Source: Actinomycetes bacterium
GTDB taxonomy: Bacteria > Actinomycetota > Actinomycetes > Actinomycetales > JAJYRW01
Direction of reading: 5' to 3'
Length of the DNA: 5,326 bases
Assembly (NCBI GenBank): GCA_021793895.1
Contig: JAJYRW010000126.1
Span: 1 to 5,326, forward strand
Below the pieces are notes generated by a model. That model saw only the letters and a program-made list of their open reading frames with translations. It did not search any database and was not told the DNA's origin. Position numbers and translations under genes: made by a program. This document shows, piece after piece, positions 1-5,098 of the stretch. How positions within the stretch are numbered: position 1 is the first letter of the stretch; the number at the start of each line of letters is the position of its first letter.

Positions 1-66
1 GATCATCTTGAAAAAGCCGGTCTGGCCGATACATTTATCTTCTCGCTTTCTTACTGGTTCAGTTAG
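1..66 (+). CDS. C-terminal end of an unidentified plus-strand gene (5' part outside window)
   Basis: Reading from base 1 gives 21 codons ending in the residues TFIFSLSYWFS, then a TAG stop at 64-66. The other plus frames are less likely: one stops at once and the other runs on into the dehydratase gene on the opposite strand. The tail is hydrophobic and aromatic, but too short to assign to a family. Its stop lies 5 bp from the stop of the convergent ManD-like gene, a tight spacing usual for a real gene end. By context it could be another sugar-catabolism gene, but that is a guess. No terminator hairpin is visible after the stop. Confidence 0.45.
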   Translation, partial: DHLEKAGLADTFIFSLSYWFS

Positions 67-71
67 CCCAT

Positions 72-1307
72 TCACCAGTCGTGGATAGTTCCGTCCTGCA
101 GCCGGGCGACTGGAAGGTAAGCGGGCTCATACGGGAATTCACGCGCTGCCGCGGTGTCAATATCGACCCCCAACCCGGGGGTTTCTCCGGGGTTTAGCTG
201 GCCATTAGCAAATGTCACATCGCTAGAAAAGACCTCGAATGTGACGTCTGCATGCTGCATGTATTCCTGAATCCCAAAATTGTGCAGCGCCACATCGAGA
301 TGCACTGACGCTGCCTTGCCGACCGGTGAAATGTCGGTGGGTCCGTGAAAGCCCGATTTCACCTGGTGCAAGGCCGCAAAATCCATCAGTTTGCGAATGC
401 CGGTGATCCCACCGCCGTGGGTGGGTGGCACCCGCAAATAGTCAATGAGTTGTTCGGTCACTAGGTGATAGCAGTCATGAATGGAATTGAAGACTTCACC
501 AATTGCCAGCGGCGTGGTGGTCATCGATCGCACCCGGCGCAGATTCTGCTGCTGTTCAACGGGGGTTACGTCTTCGAGCCAGAAAAGGTCATAGGGTTCA
601 AGACTCCGGCCCAAAATTGCCGCTTCGTTTGGAGTCAGCCGGTGATGGGCGTCATGTAACAGGGGCAGGTCGAAACCAAAATGCTCGCGAACGGCCGCAA
701 AGACAGTAGGAACATGGCGCAGATAAGCCGCAGAGTTCCACGTTTCTTCTATTGGTTTAGCGGACCGGTGGGCAGGCTCATAGTCTTCTACCGCCCCGTT
801 ATTGTCTTTGCCCTTACCGTGCGGAATGCCATATACGCCGTCCAATCCGGGCACTGCGGATTGGATTCGAACGGTTTGGAATCCGTCATCTAATTTGGCC
901 TGTATCGCAGCGATTAGCTCTTCAGTGCTGGTGCCAAATGCGTGCGCATAGGCCAAAGCTCCTTCCCGTACGCGCCCACCTAAAAGCTGATACAGGGGCA
1001 TATCAGCGACCTTGGCTTTAATATCCCAAAGCGCCATATCAATTGCGCTGATGGCGGCCATCGTCACCGGACCTCGGCGCCAATACGCTCCGCGGTATAG
1101 GTAGTGCCATATTTCTTCAATCCGGCTTGCGTCTCGTCCGCGCAATATTGGCCCAACGTGATCTTCTAGATAACTAACTACCGCTAGTTCGCGCCCATTC
1201 ACGGTCGCATCACCAAGCCCGACAATTCCGGAGTCGGTGATGATCCGGACGGTTACAAAATTGCGCCCCGGACTTGTGACAATTACTTCGACTGCGTCGA
1301 TTCGCAT
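72..1307 (-). CDS. Enolase-superfamily sugar-acid dehydratase, ManD/RspA subgroup (D-mannonate or D-gluconate dehydratase-like)
   Basis: A 411-residue cytoplasmic enzyme of the mandelate racemase/enolase type. The family removes water from an aldonic acid in a Mg2+-dependent reaction; the classic member turns D-mannonate into 2-keto-3-deoxygluconate in glucuronate breakdown. The capping domain is roughly residues 1-115 and the barrel follows. Counting from the ATG at 1307, Arg147 and Tyr159 fall at the numbers I recall for the catalytic pair of the Novosphingobium ManD. Asp219, His221, Glu245 and Glu271 match its metal ligands and His212 with a constant shift of 9, which indicates an extra loop in residues 160-210. 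His321 (in FHGPTDISPV), Glu348 (IQEYM) and the C-terminal PAYLPVARLQDG are also typical. GTG at 1319 is in frame, but the sequence GGGAGAA just before the ATG is a good ribosome binding site and the numbering fits, so I chose 1307. Pro323 may mark the low-efficiency subclass, so the substrate is uncertain. It is divergent from LacI regulator 1, its likely controller. Confidence 0.93.
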   Translation of the reverse strand: MRIDAVEVIVTSPGRNFVTVRIITDSGIVGLGDATVNGRELAVVSYLEDHVGPILRGRDASRIEEIWHYLYRGAYWRRGPVTMAAISAIDMALWDIKAKVADMPLYQLLGGRVREGALAYAHAFGTSTEELIAAIQAKLDDGFQTVRIQSAVPGLDGVYGIPHGKGKDNNGAVEDYEPAHRSAKPIEETWNSAAYLRHVPTVFAAVREHFGFDLPLLHDAHHRLTPNEAAILGRSLEPYDLFWLEDVTPVEQQQNLRRVRSMTTTPLAIGEVFNSIHDCYHLVTEQLIDYLRVPPTHGGGITGIRKLMDFAALHQVKSGFHGPTDISPVGKAASVHLDVALHNFGIQEYMQHADVTFEVFSSDVTFANGQLNPGETPGLGVDIDTAAAREFPYEPAYLPVARLQDGTIHDW

Positions 1308-1388
1308 GCGTTCTCCCACTGTTGCTGCGCCGCGCAGACCGACTCTTCAGCCTTACGGTGCGCACGGTCCGCGCCGATGCGGAACTAC

Positions 1389-1402
1389 TGCAAACGTTAG
1401 CA
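1389..1402. promoter_or_regulatory. Candidate LacI-type operator overlapping the dehydratase -10
   Basis: TGCAAACGTTAGCA is a 14-bp palindrome with one mismatched pair and a central CG, the usual form of LacI-family operators. It covers the predicted minus-strand -10 hexamer (1394-1399), so a bound repressor would block transcription of the dehydratase. The likely ligand is the product of the adjacent divergent lacI gene. Binding is inferred, not shown. Confidence 0.55.
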
Positions 1403-1421
1403 TGCGTAAAAACTCGGTCAA
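1394..1421 (-). promoter_or_regulatory. Candidate promoter of the ManD-like dehydratase
   Basis: On the minus strand TTGACC (1421-1416) is followed after 16 bp by TAACGT (1399-1394), which fits the loose actinobacterial TANNNT -10 pattern. Transcription would start near 1387 and leave a leader of about 80 nt. The leader contains a compact palindrome (plus strand CTGCGCCGCGCAG, 1325-1337) of unknown role. Confidence 0.45.
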
Positions 1422-1443
1422 AATGGCAATATCCGCCACACCA

Positions 1444-1469
1444 CTGCAAAATGATGACATCGTTTGCAG
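1444..1469. promoter_or_regulatory. Inverted repeat CTGCAAA...TTTGCAG, candidate second operator (autoregulation of LacI 1)
   Basis: Perfect 7-bp arms CTGCAAA (1444-1450) and TTTGCAG (1463-1469) flank 12 bp that contain a smaller repeat, GATG-A-CATC (1453-1461). The right arm extends to CGTTTGCA, identical to the perfect half-site of the palindrome at 1389-1402 read on the other strand. The element covers the candidate -35 of the regulator gene, as expected for autorepression. It could alternatively bind a different protein. Confidence 0.45.
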
Positions 1470-1483
1470 ATTAATAGTAGAGT
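1454..1483 (+). promoter_or_regulatory. Candidate promoter of LacI regulator 1
   Basis: ATGACA (1454-1459) differs from TTGACA at one base and is followed after 18 bp by TAGAGT (1478-1483), which fits TANNNT. The start point would be near 1490, about 48 nt before the start codon. TAATAG at 1472-1477 is an alternative -10, but it has no suitably spaced -35. Confidence 0.35.
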
Positions 1484-1537
1484 CACTTTCGAGGGGTCAC
1501 TGGTTAGCAAGTGAAATACCTGGAGGAGAAGAGCGAG

Positions 1538-2632
1538 ATGTCAATTACGGCGCAAGATGTCGCCAATATGGCCGAGGTCTCAGTCTCTACAGTTTCCCGC
1601 GTTTTATCGGCGCCCGAGGTGGTGGCCCCGGGCACTCGAAGTCGCGTGCTCGCCGCGGTGGAGAAGTTGGGATATCAGCCAAATCGATCAGCACAATCTT
1701 TGATATCCGGGCGGACGAGCACTCTGGGGCTCATCGTGCCGGATATGCAAAATCCTTATTTCGCGGCGCTAGCCAAAGGTATCCAAAAACGAGCCTGGGA
1801 AAGTGGCTACCTAGTTGTTGTGGCCGATAGCGACGAAGATATTGCGCGTGAAAAGGCTTTGCTGCAGGGCATGAATCAGCAGGTCGATGGTCTGCTTTTG
1901 AGTTCGCTGCGCTCTGACATGGAAGATTTGACCGACTTACTGCCCAGCACGGAGATTGTCTTGATCAATCGCGAGATGCGGGGGATTGATTCGATTTCTC
2001 AAGACAACATTGAAGTAATCCGGATGCTCACCCGGCATTTAGGCGCTCTTGGGCACAGGCAAATCGCCTATATTGGCGGGCCAAAAAATTCCTGGTCTGA
2101 TGCGCAAAGGCGGCGTGGTTTAGAAGAATGCCGCCAAGAAAATCCCGGATTTGAGTTCATAGACTTGGGTGCGACTTCCCCAACGCAAGCCGGTGGCTAC
2201 GCTTCTGCCGATTTCCTAATCGCCAGCGAAGCAACGGCGGTGATTTGCTTTAACGACCTGGTCGCAGTGGGCGTGCTGGAGCGGTTGCGAGCGCGGAAAG
2301 TGGCAGTTCCGGAGGATTTTTCCGTGGCTGGCATCGACAATGTTTCGGTTTGCAACGCCGTGTCCCCGACGCTCACATCGGTTGGTGTTTCGCAGCAGCG
2401 CCTGGGCAGAACCGCAACCGAATTAATGCTGCAAAAAATCACACGCCGCACATTGCCGCGCGCAAGCGGGCGAACGAAAGCGGCAGCTGAGAAAGGCAGC
2501 GCGCCAACTCGAAATCGCGCGTCGTCGATGCCCGATACGTCAACAGCCGGCAACGAACTTGAACTACCGATCGAGTTAGTGGTTCGCGATTCCACCGGCC
2601 CGCTAAAAGCGGCGCCCTATGCGCCCGACTAA
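1538..2632 (+). CDS. LacI-family transcriptional regulator 1 (probable repressor of the divergent dehydratase)
   Basis: A 364-residue sugar-responsive DNA-binding protein. Residues 3-24 (ITAQDVANMAEVSVSTVSRV) form the helix-turn-helix. Residues 46-60 form a normal hinge, with YQPN, an Ala at 52 and the DNA-intercalating Leu at 55. From residue 62 the periplasmic-binding-protein-like sensor domain begins (LGLIVPDMQNPYF), with the Arg cluster at 191-193 before GLEECRQ at the usual ligand-contact position, FND at 238-240, VPEDFSVAGIDNV at 257-269 and PTLTSVGVSQQRLG at 277-290. The end is odd: between QKIT (299-302) and LPIELVVRDSTG (343-354) lies about 30 extra residues rich in Arg, Lys, Ala and Ser, where relatives have a short loop. 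GTG at 1511 is in frame, but GGAGGAGA at 1522-1529 sits 8 bp before the ATG at 1538, which I chose. The effector may be the substrate or product of the divergent ManD-like enzyme (inferred from context). Confidence 0.95.
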   Translation: MSITAQDVANMAEVSVSTVSRVLSAPEVVAPGTRSRVLAAVEKLGYQPNRSAQSLISGRTSTLGLIVPDMQNPYFAALAKGIQKRAWESGYLVVVADSDEDIAREKALLQGMNQQVDGLLLSSLRSDMEDLTDLLPSTEIVLINREMRGIDSISQDNIEVIRMLTRHLGALGHRQIAYIGGPKNSWSDAQRRRGLEECRQENPGFEFIDLGATSPTQAGGYASADFLIASEATAVICFNDLVAVGVLERLRARKVAVPEDFSVAGIDNVSVCNAVSPTLTSVGVSQQRLGRTATELMLQKITRRTLPRASGRTKAAAEKGSAPTRNRASSMPDTSTAGNELELPIELVVRDSTGPLKAAPYAPD

Positions 2633-3621
2633 GAACTGAGTTGTCGCCGCAGCCAGTGCAGTCCCTTTTCCAACTGCACCGCGTCACCGCCCTCATGATT
2701 ATTCCAGGGATAAATGGCTATTTCCTTTTCCGGCCCACCAGCAGCTAGCGCGCCGTAGTGGTTGAATGCCGCAAACACAGTTGAAGGTGGGCAGACGACA
2801 TCGCGCAGCCCCACGGAGAAGAGCGCGGGTGCTTGGGCCCGTCGGGCAAGATGCATCGCATCAATATAAGAAAGAGTGTGAAAGACCTGGTCCTCATTGC
2901 CACGCTGGACGGAAAGGTAGCGGACGAGTTCGCCATAGGGGTCGCTATCCGTAATATCCAGCGCGCGGGGAATATGCGACAAAAAGGGAACATTCGCAAT
3001 TACCGCGCGAATCTCTGGCACCAGTCCGGCCACGGCTAAGGCCAGTCCCCCGCCCTGACTACCGCCAACGACGCTTACCGCGGCCTCGTCCACATCGGCC
3101 AGTGCCCGGACCGCGTCTACTGCGCGCACCGCGTCAATGATGAGACGGCGATAGTAGTAGTCGTCACGGTCGAGGATGCCGCGCGTGAGGAACCCGGGAT
3201 GGGATGGTTCAGAGCCCACTGGATCGGCAGTGTCTCCGCCGGTGCCGTGTTGGCTTCCCTGGCCGCGCGTGTCCATAATCAAGTGCGCATACCCCGCCGA
3301 TGCCCATGTCAAGCGCTCCAAAGTGCGCCCCCGGCCGCGCCCGTAGCCGGCAAATTCCACCACCGCGGGCAGCTGCGCTCCTTTGCTACCCGCCGGTCGG
3401 GTGTACCAAGCGCGAATGGGGTGCCCAGCATCACCAGCAAAGATCAAATCCCAGGTGTCGACGGTGACCAAGCCGGTTTCGACCGGATCGCAAGCCAAGA
3501 TCGAATCCGTACTGCGGGCTGCGTGCAAGTGTCCGGCCCAAAATTGCTCAAAATCCGCTGCCTCATAGGTCTCGGGTTTGTATTCTTTTAAAGCTGAGAG
3601 GGGTAGGTCGAAAAGAGCCAC
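2629..3621 (-). CDS. CE7-type acetylxylan esterase / cephalosporin-C deacetylase-like enzyme (AXE1 family)
   Basis: A 330-residue alpha/beta hydrolase. CE7 enzymes remove acetyl groups from short xylo-oligosaccharides and other small acetylated compounds, usually inside the cell as hexamers. The family marks are all present: the N-terminal FDLPLSALKEYKPE segment, RGQ at 119-121 in DTRGQGSQHG, the nucleophile Ser188 in GGSQGG, Asp274 in GLRDVVCPPST and His309-Glu310 in NNHEGG. Full length for the family. No signal peptide is visible, so it is probably cytoplasmic. The start is GTG at 3621, with GGAGT (minus strand, 3632-3628) 6 nt upstream. That ribosome binding site overlaps the stop of LacI regulator 2, whose gene ends 4 bp before, so the two are probably cotranscribed and translationally coupled. 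Its own stop overlaps that of LacI regulator 1 by 4 bp. With the neighbouring GH3 gene this suggests xylo-oligosaccharide use; the true ester substrate is not determined. Confidence 0.93.
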   Translation of the reverse strand: MALFDLPLSALKEYKPETYEAADFEQFWAGHLHAARSTDSILACDPVETGLVTVDTWDLIFAGDAGHPIRAWYTRPAGSKGAQLPAVVEFAGYGRGRGRTLERLTWASAGYAHLIMDTRGQGSQHGTGGDTADPVGSEPSHPGFLTRGILDRDDYYYRRLIIDAVRAVDAVRALADVDEAAVSVVGGSQGGGLALAVAGLVPEIRAVIANVPFLSHIPRALDITDSDPYGELVRYLSVQRGNEDQVFHTLSYIDAMHLARRAQAPALFSVGLRDVVCPPSTVFAAFNHYGALAAGGPEKEIAIYPWNNHEGGDAVQLEKGLHWLRRQLSS

Positions 3622-3625
3622 AAGA

Positions 3626-4660
3626 TCACTCCGACTCGCTGCCTGCAGCGTCCGACTCTATCCGCGCGGTGCTTTCGCGCACGATGAGCTCGGTAGCAAG
3701 ATCGATACGCAGATTCGTTGGGGATTCGCCCCGCGACATTGATAACACCATTTCGGTGGCCATCGCCGCCATTTCCCGCAGCGGCTGGCGCACGGTTGTC
3801 ATCGGCGGATCCGTCCATTCGATGACCGGGAGATCGTCATAACCAACTACGGAAAGGTCCCGCGGGACGCTCAGACCAAGTTCCCGTGCCGCCCGCAGGA
3901 CACCCAGTGCCTGCATATCGGATCCGGCGAAAATTGCCGTTGGTCGATCCGGGCGCGCCAGCAGCTCGCGCGCGTGGTCATAGCCGCCGTCGACGAAGAA
4001 GTTTCCGTAGCGAATTAGCTCGGGGTCAGCATTTACCCCAACCTCGGCCAACGCGGTGCGGTAGCCATCAACGCGGGCGCGACTACACAGCATCTCCTTA
4101 TCCCCCGAAATGACCGCAACGCGCCGATGGCCCAGTTCAACCAGGTGCCGAGTGGCGGCTAAACCACCGTTCCAGTTTTGCGATCCCACAGTCGGCAATC
4201 CCTCCGGTGGTTCCCCCAGCGTGTCAACGACCACGATCGGAATTGAGCGTGTTTCCAACTGGCGGCGTTGCGCGGAGGTGAGCTGGGAAAGCACCAGCAA
4301 AACACCTAGCGGCTGGCGCTGCAGCACATCATCGAGCCACTCCTGATGGGGTCGGCGATCCCCGCCCGCCTCAGACAGAACTACGCCGGCCCGGGCCCCG
4401 CTGGCAACATCTTCGACACCGCGAATGATTTCGATGGACCAGGGCGATCCCAGTTCGTGAAACACCACATCAATTAGGCGCGTGGGGGCTTGCCGGCGGC
4501 CCCGGCGCTGATAACCGCGCTGTTCGATGATCTCCTCCACCCGCGCCCGCGTCGCCTGCGCGACATCCGGCCGGCCGTTGAGAACTTTCGAAACGGTGGA
4601 GACTGAAACTCCGGCGGTATCGGCGATCGACGCGATCGTTAACTGGGGGACCTCAGTCAT
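3626..4660 (-). CDS. LacI-family transcriptional regulator 2 (xylose/xylo-oligosaccharide-type, short hinge)
   Basis: A 344-residue repressor-type protein. The helix-turn-helix lies at residues 8-28 (LTIASIADTAGVSVSTVSKVLN). The following linker, GYQRRGRRQAPTRLIDVVFHEL, is about 4 residues shorter than usual and lacks both the PN..A motif and the hinge Leu. This form, with LIDVVFHEL.SPWSIEIIRGVE, resembles regulators next to xylosidase genes in actinobacteria. The sensor domain shows SRARVDGYRTAL at 193-204, FAGSDMQALGVLRAA at 244-258, VPRDLSVVGYDDLP at 265-278 and PPMTTVRQPLREM at 285-297, ending in ELIVRESTARI. TTG at 4678 is in frame, but ATG at 4660, preceded by GAGGT 4 nt away, is the better start. 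It is the first gene of an operon with the CE7 esterase and is divergent from the GH3 gene. A palindrome 24 bp upstream and a similar site in the GH3 promoter suggest that it controls both. Confidence 0.95.
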   Translation of the reverse strand: MTEVPQLTIASIADTAGVSVSTVSKVLNGRPDVAQATRARVEEIIEQRGYQRRGRRQAPTRLIDVVFHELGSPWSIEIIRGVEDVASGARAGVVLSEAGGDRRPHQEWLDDVLQRQPLGVLLVLSQLTSAQRRQLETRSIPIVVVDTLGEPPEGLPTVGSQNWNGGLAATRHLVELGHRRVAVISGDKEMLCSRARVDGYRTALAEVGVNADPELIRYGNFFVDGGYDHARELLARPDRPTAIFAGSDMQALGVLRAARELGLSVPRDLSVVGYDDLPVIEWTDPPMTTVRQPLREMAAMATEMVLSMSRGESPTNLRIDLATELIVRESTARIESDAAGSESE

Positions 4661-4683
4661 CGTTACCTCTGTTTTCAAACATC

Positions 4684-4694
4684 CGAAACTTTCG
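4684..4694. promoter_or_regulatory. Candidate operator CGAAACTTTCG upstream of LacI regulator 2
   Basis: CGAAACTTTCG is a perfect palindrome with 5-bp arms around a single central base. It overlaps a second palindrome, TTTCGAAA (4690-4697). It resembles the CGAA...TTCG repeats that I recall for the Streptomyces xylosidase regulator BxlR. It lies 24 bp before the regulator's start codon and beside a possible -10, a position suited to autorepression of the regulator-esterase operon. Confidence 0.55.
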
Positions 4695-4710
4695 AAAATA
4701 CTTTAGCACG
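4695..4710. repeat. Direct repeat, copy 1 (CTTTAGCACG core)
   Basis: AAAATACTTTAGCACG matches the copy at 4804-4819 at 14 of 16 positions, with a perfect 10-bp core at 4701-4710. It overlaps the possible minus-strand -10 of the regulator operon, so the repeat may reflect a duplicated promoter or binding site, or may be chance. Confidence 0.5.
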
Positions 4711-4728
4711 TAGACCCGCCATAAATGC
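4700..4728 (-). promoter_or_regulatory. Weak candidate promoter of the LacI 2-esterase operon
   Basis: On the minus strand TAAAGT (4705-4700) fits TANNNT and would put the start point near 4693, on the CGAAACTTTCG palindrome. The hexamer 17 bp upstream, GCATTT, is a poor -35. TATTTT (4700-4695) is an alternative -10, also without a good -35. Confidence 0.3.
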
Positions 4729-4803
4729 GAACTTCATGCCGAAAGCCAGGCAATTTTTAAAGCCAAATCTAAACCGGCTCGCCCAACACATCGCGCATTA
4801 AAC

Positions 4804-4819
4804 AAAAATCTTTAGCACG
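4804..4819. repeat. Direct repeat, copy 2 (CTTTAGCACG core)
   Basis: AAAAATCTTTAGCACG is the second copy, 109 bp from the first, inside the A+C-rich stretch. On the minus strand it gives a -10-like TAAAGA, but I see no matching -35. Confidence 0.5.
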
Positions 4820-4934
4820 CCAACACAAACTACCCTCGCGCAACCGCCTCCAAAAACCCCGCAAAATCCGAAAAACGCGACCGCCGCACCACCTGGGATT
4901 AGTAACAGTCCGGTCACGACCACCGCCACACCGG

Positions 4935-4964
4935 TTGACCTTCGCAAGTTTCGCTGATTACTAT
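4935..4964 (+). promoter_or_regulatory. Candidate promoter of the GH3 gene
   Basis: TTGACC (4935-4940) is followed after 18 bp by TACTAT (4959-4964), the best hexamer pair in the window. Transcription would start near 4971 and give a leader of about 128 nt. The spacer contains a palindrome that probably serves as operator. Confidence 0.6.
4943..4953. promoter_or_regulatory. Candidate operator CGCAAGTTTCG inside the GH3 promoter spacer
   Basis: CGCAAGTTTCG is an 11-bp near-palindrome with one mismatched pair and the same arms and odd centre as CGAAACTTTCG at 4684-4694. It lies between the -35 and -10 of the GH3 promoter, where a bound repressor would exclude RNA polymerase. LacI regulator 2 is the obvious candidate ligand. 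Confidence 0.55.
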
Positions 4965-4970
4965 CTGAAT

Positions 4971-4990
4971 TATCGGAAAACCCTCCGATA
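4971..4990. repeat. Inverted repeat TATCGGA-6 bp-TCCGATA at the predicted GH3 transcription start
   Basis: Perfect 7-bp arms (4971-4977 and 4984-4990) surround AAACCC. It starts about 7 bp after the -10, so it would be either a downstream operator or a stem-loop at the very 5' end of the transcript. No T-run follows on either strand, so it is not an intrinsic terminator. The palindrome TCGATATCGA (4995-5004) lies just after it. Confidence 0.55.
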
Positions 4991-5029
4991 GTTTTCGATA
5001 TCGATCTGCATAGCCGCAGTTGATCCGCA

Positions 5030-5047
5030 CTTCCCGGCGACGGGAAG
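5030..5047 (+). promoter_or_regulatory. Leader hairpin CTTCCCG-GCGA-CGGGAAG in the GH3 5' region
   Basis: Perfect 7-bp arms close a GCGA loop, which has the stable GNRA form in RNA. It lies in the predicted leader about 50 nt before the start codon. No T-run follows, so termination is unlikely. Its role is unknown. Confidence 0.5.
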
Positions 5048-5070
5048 ACGACTCCCCACGATGAAGTGGC

Positions 5071-5086
5071 TCCTCACAGGTGAGGA
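5071..5086 (+). promoter_or_regulatory. Hairpin immediately before the GH3 ribosome binding site
   Basis: TCCTCAC (5071-5077) and GTGAGGA (5080-5086) are perfect complementary arms, folding as 6 bp with a CAGG loop. It ends 1 nt before the Shine-Dalgarno sequence GGAGG (5088-5092). CTCC at 5070-5073 could instead pair with GGAG of that site, so the element might affect translation. Confidence 0.45.
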
Positions 5087-5098
5087 TGGAGGTCATTA

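Larger units (their letters stand above)
4661..5098. other. Divergent intergenic region between LacI regulator 2 and the GH3 gene
   Basis: No convincing gene lies in these 438 bp. Both ends carry regulatory-looking palindromes, and the part from about 4971 is probably the GH3 leader. The middle (about 4740-4900) holds no promoter or palindrome that I can support, but it is unusually rich in A and C on the plus strand: in 4801-4890, 71 of 90 bases are A or C. An imperfect 16-bp direct repeat links 4695-4710 and 4804-4819. Confidence 0.7.

Noticed and set aside
1482..1501. Direct repeat GTCACT (1482-1487 and 1496-1501) before lacI 1
   Set aside because: Six bases repeated once is readily explained by chance, and there is no symmetry or supporting context.
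1237..1830. Plus-strand open frame of 197 codons across the dehydratase start and the lacI 1 gene
   Set aside because: It overlaps two well-supported family genes in other frames, crosses their shared promoter region, and its translation is rich in Arg and Ser with no family features.
2197..2595. Minus-strand open frame of 132 codons within lacI 1
   Set aside because: It is antisense to a conserved LacI sensor domain; its translation is low in complexity and recalls no family.
3199..3591. Plus-strand open frame of 130 codons opposite the CE7 esterase
   Set aside because: It lies wholly antisense to a full-length enzyme with all catalytic motifs, and it has no convincing ribosome binding site or family features.
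4971..4990. Intrinsic terminator at TATCGGA...TCCGATA
   Set aside because: The stem is A/T-containing and short, and no run of T follows on either strand. Its place just after a -10 suits an operator or leader stem better.
4986..4997. Third LacI 2 operator CGATAGTTTTCG
   Set aside because: Only 4 of 6 pairs are symmetrical and the spacing is even, unlike the two 11-bp sites; too weak to call.
5030..5086. Known riboswitch or T-box in the GH3 leader
   Set aside because: The stems are simple and short. I recognise no conserved riboswitch core or T-box sequence, so only generic hairpins are reported.
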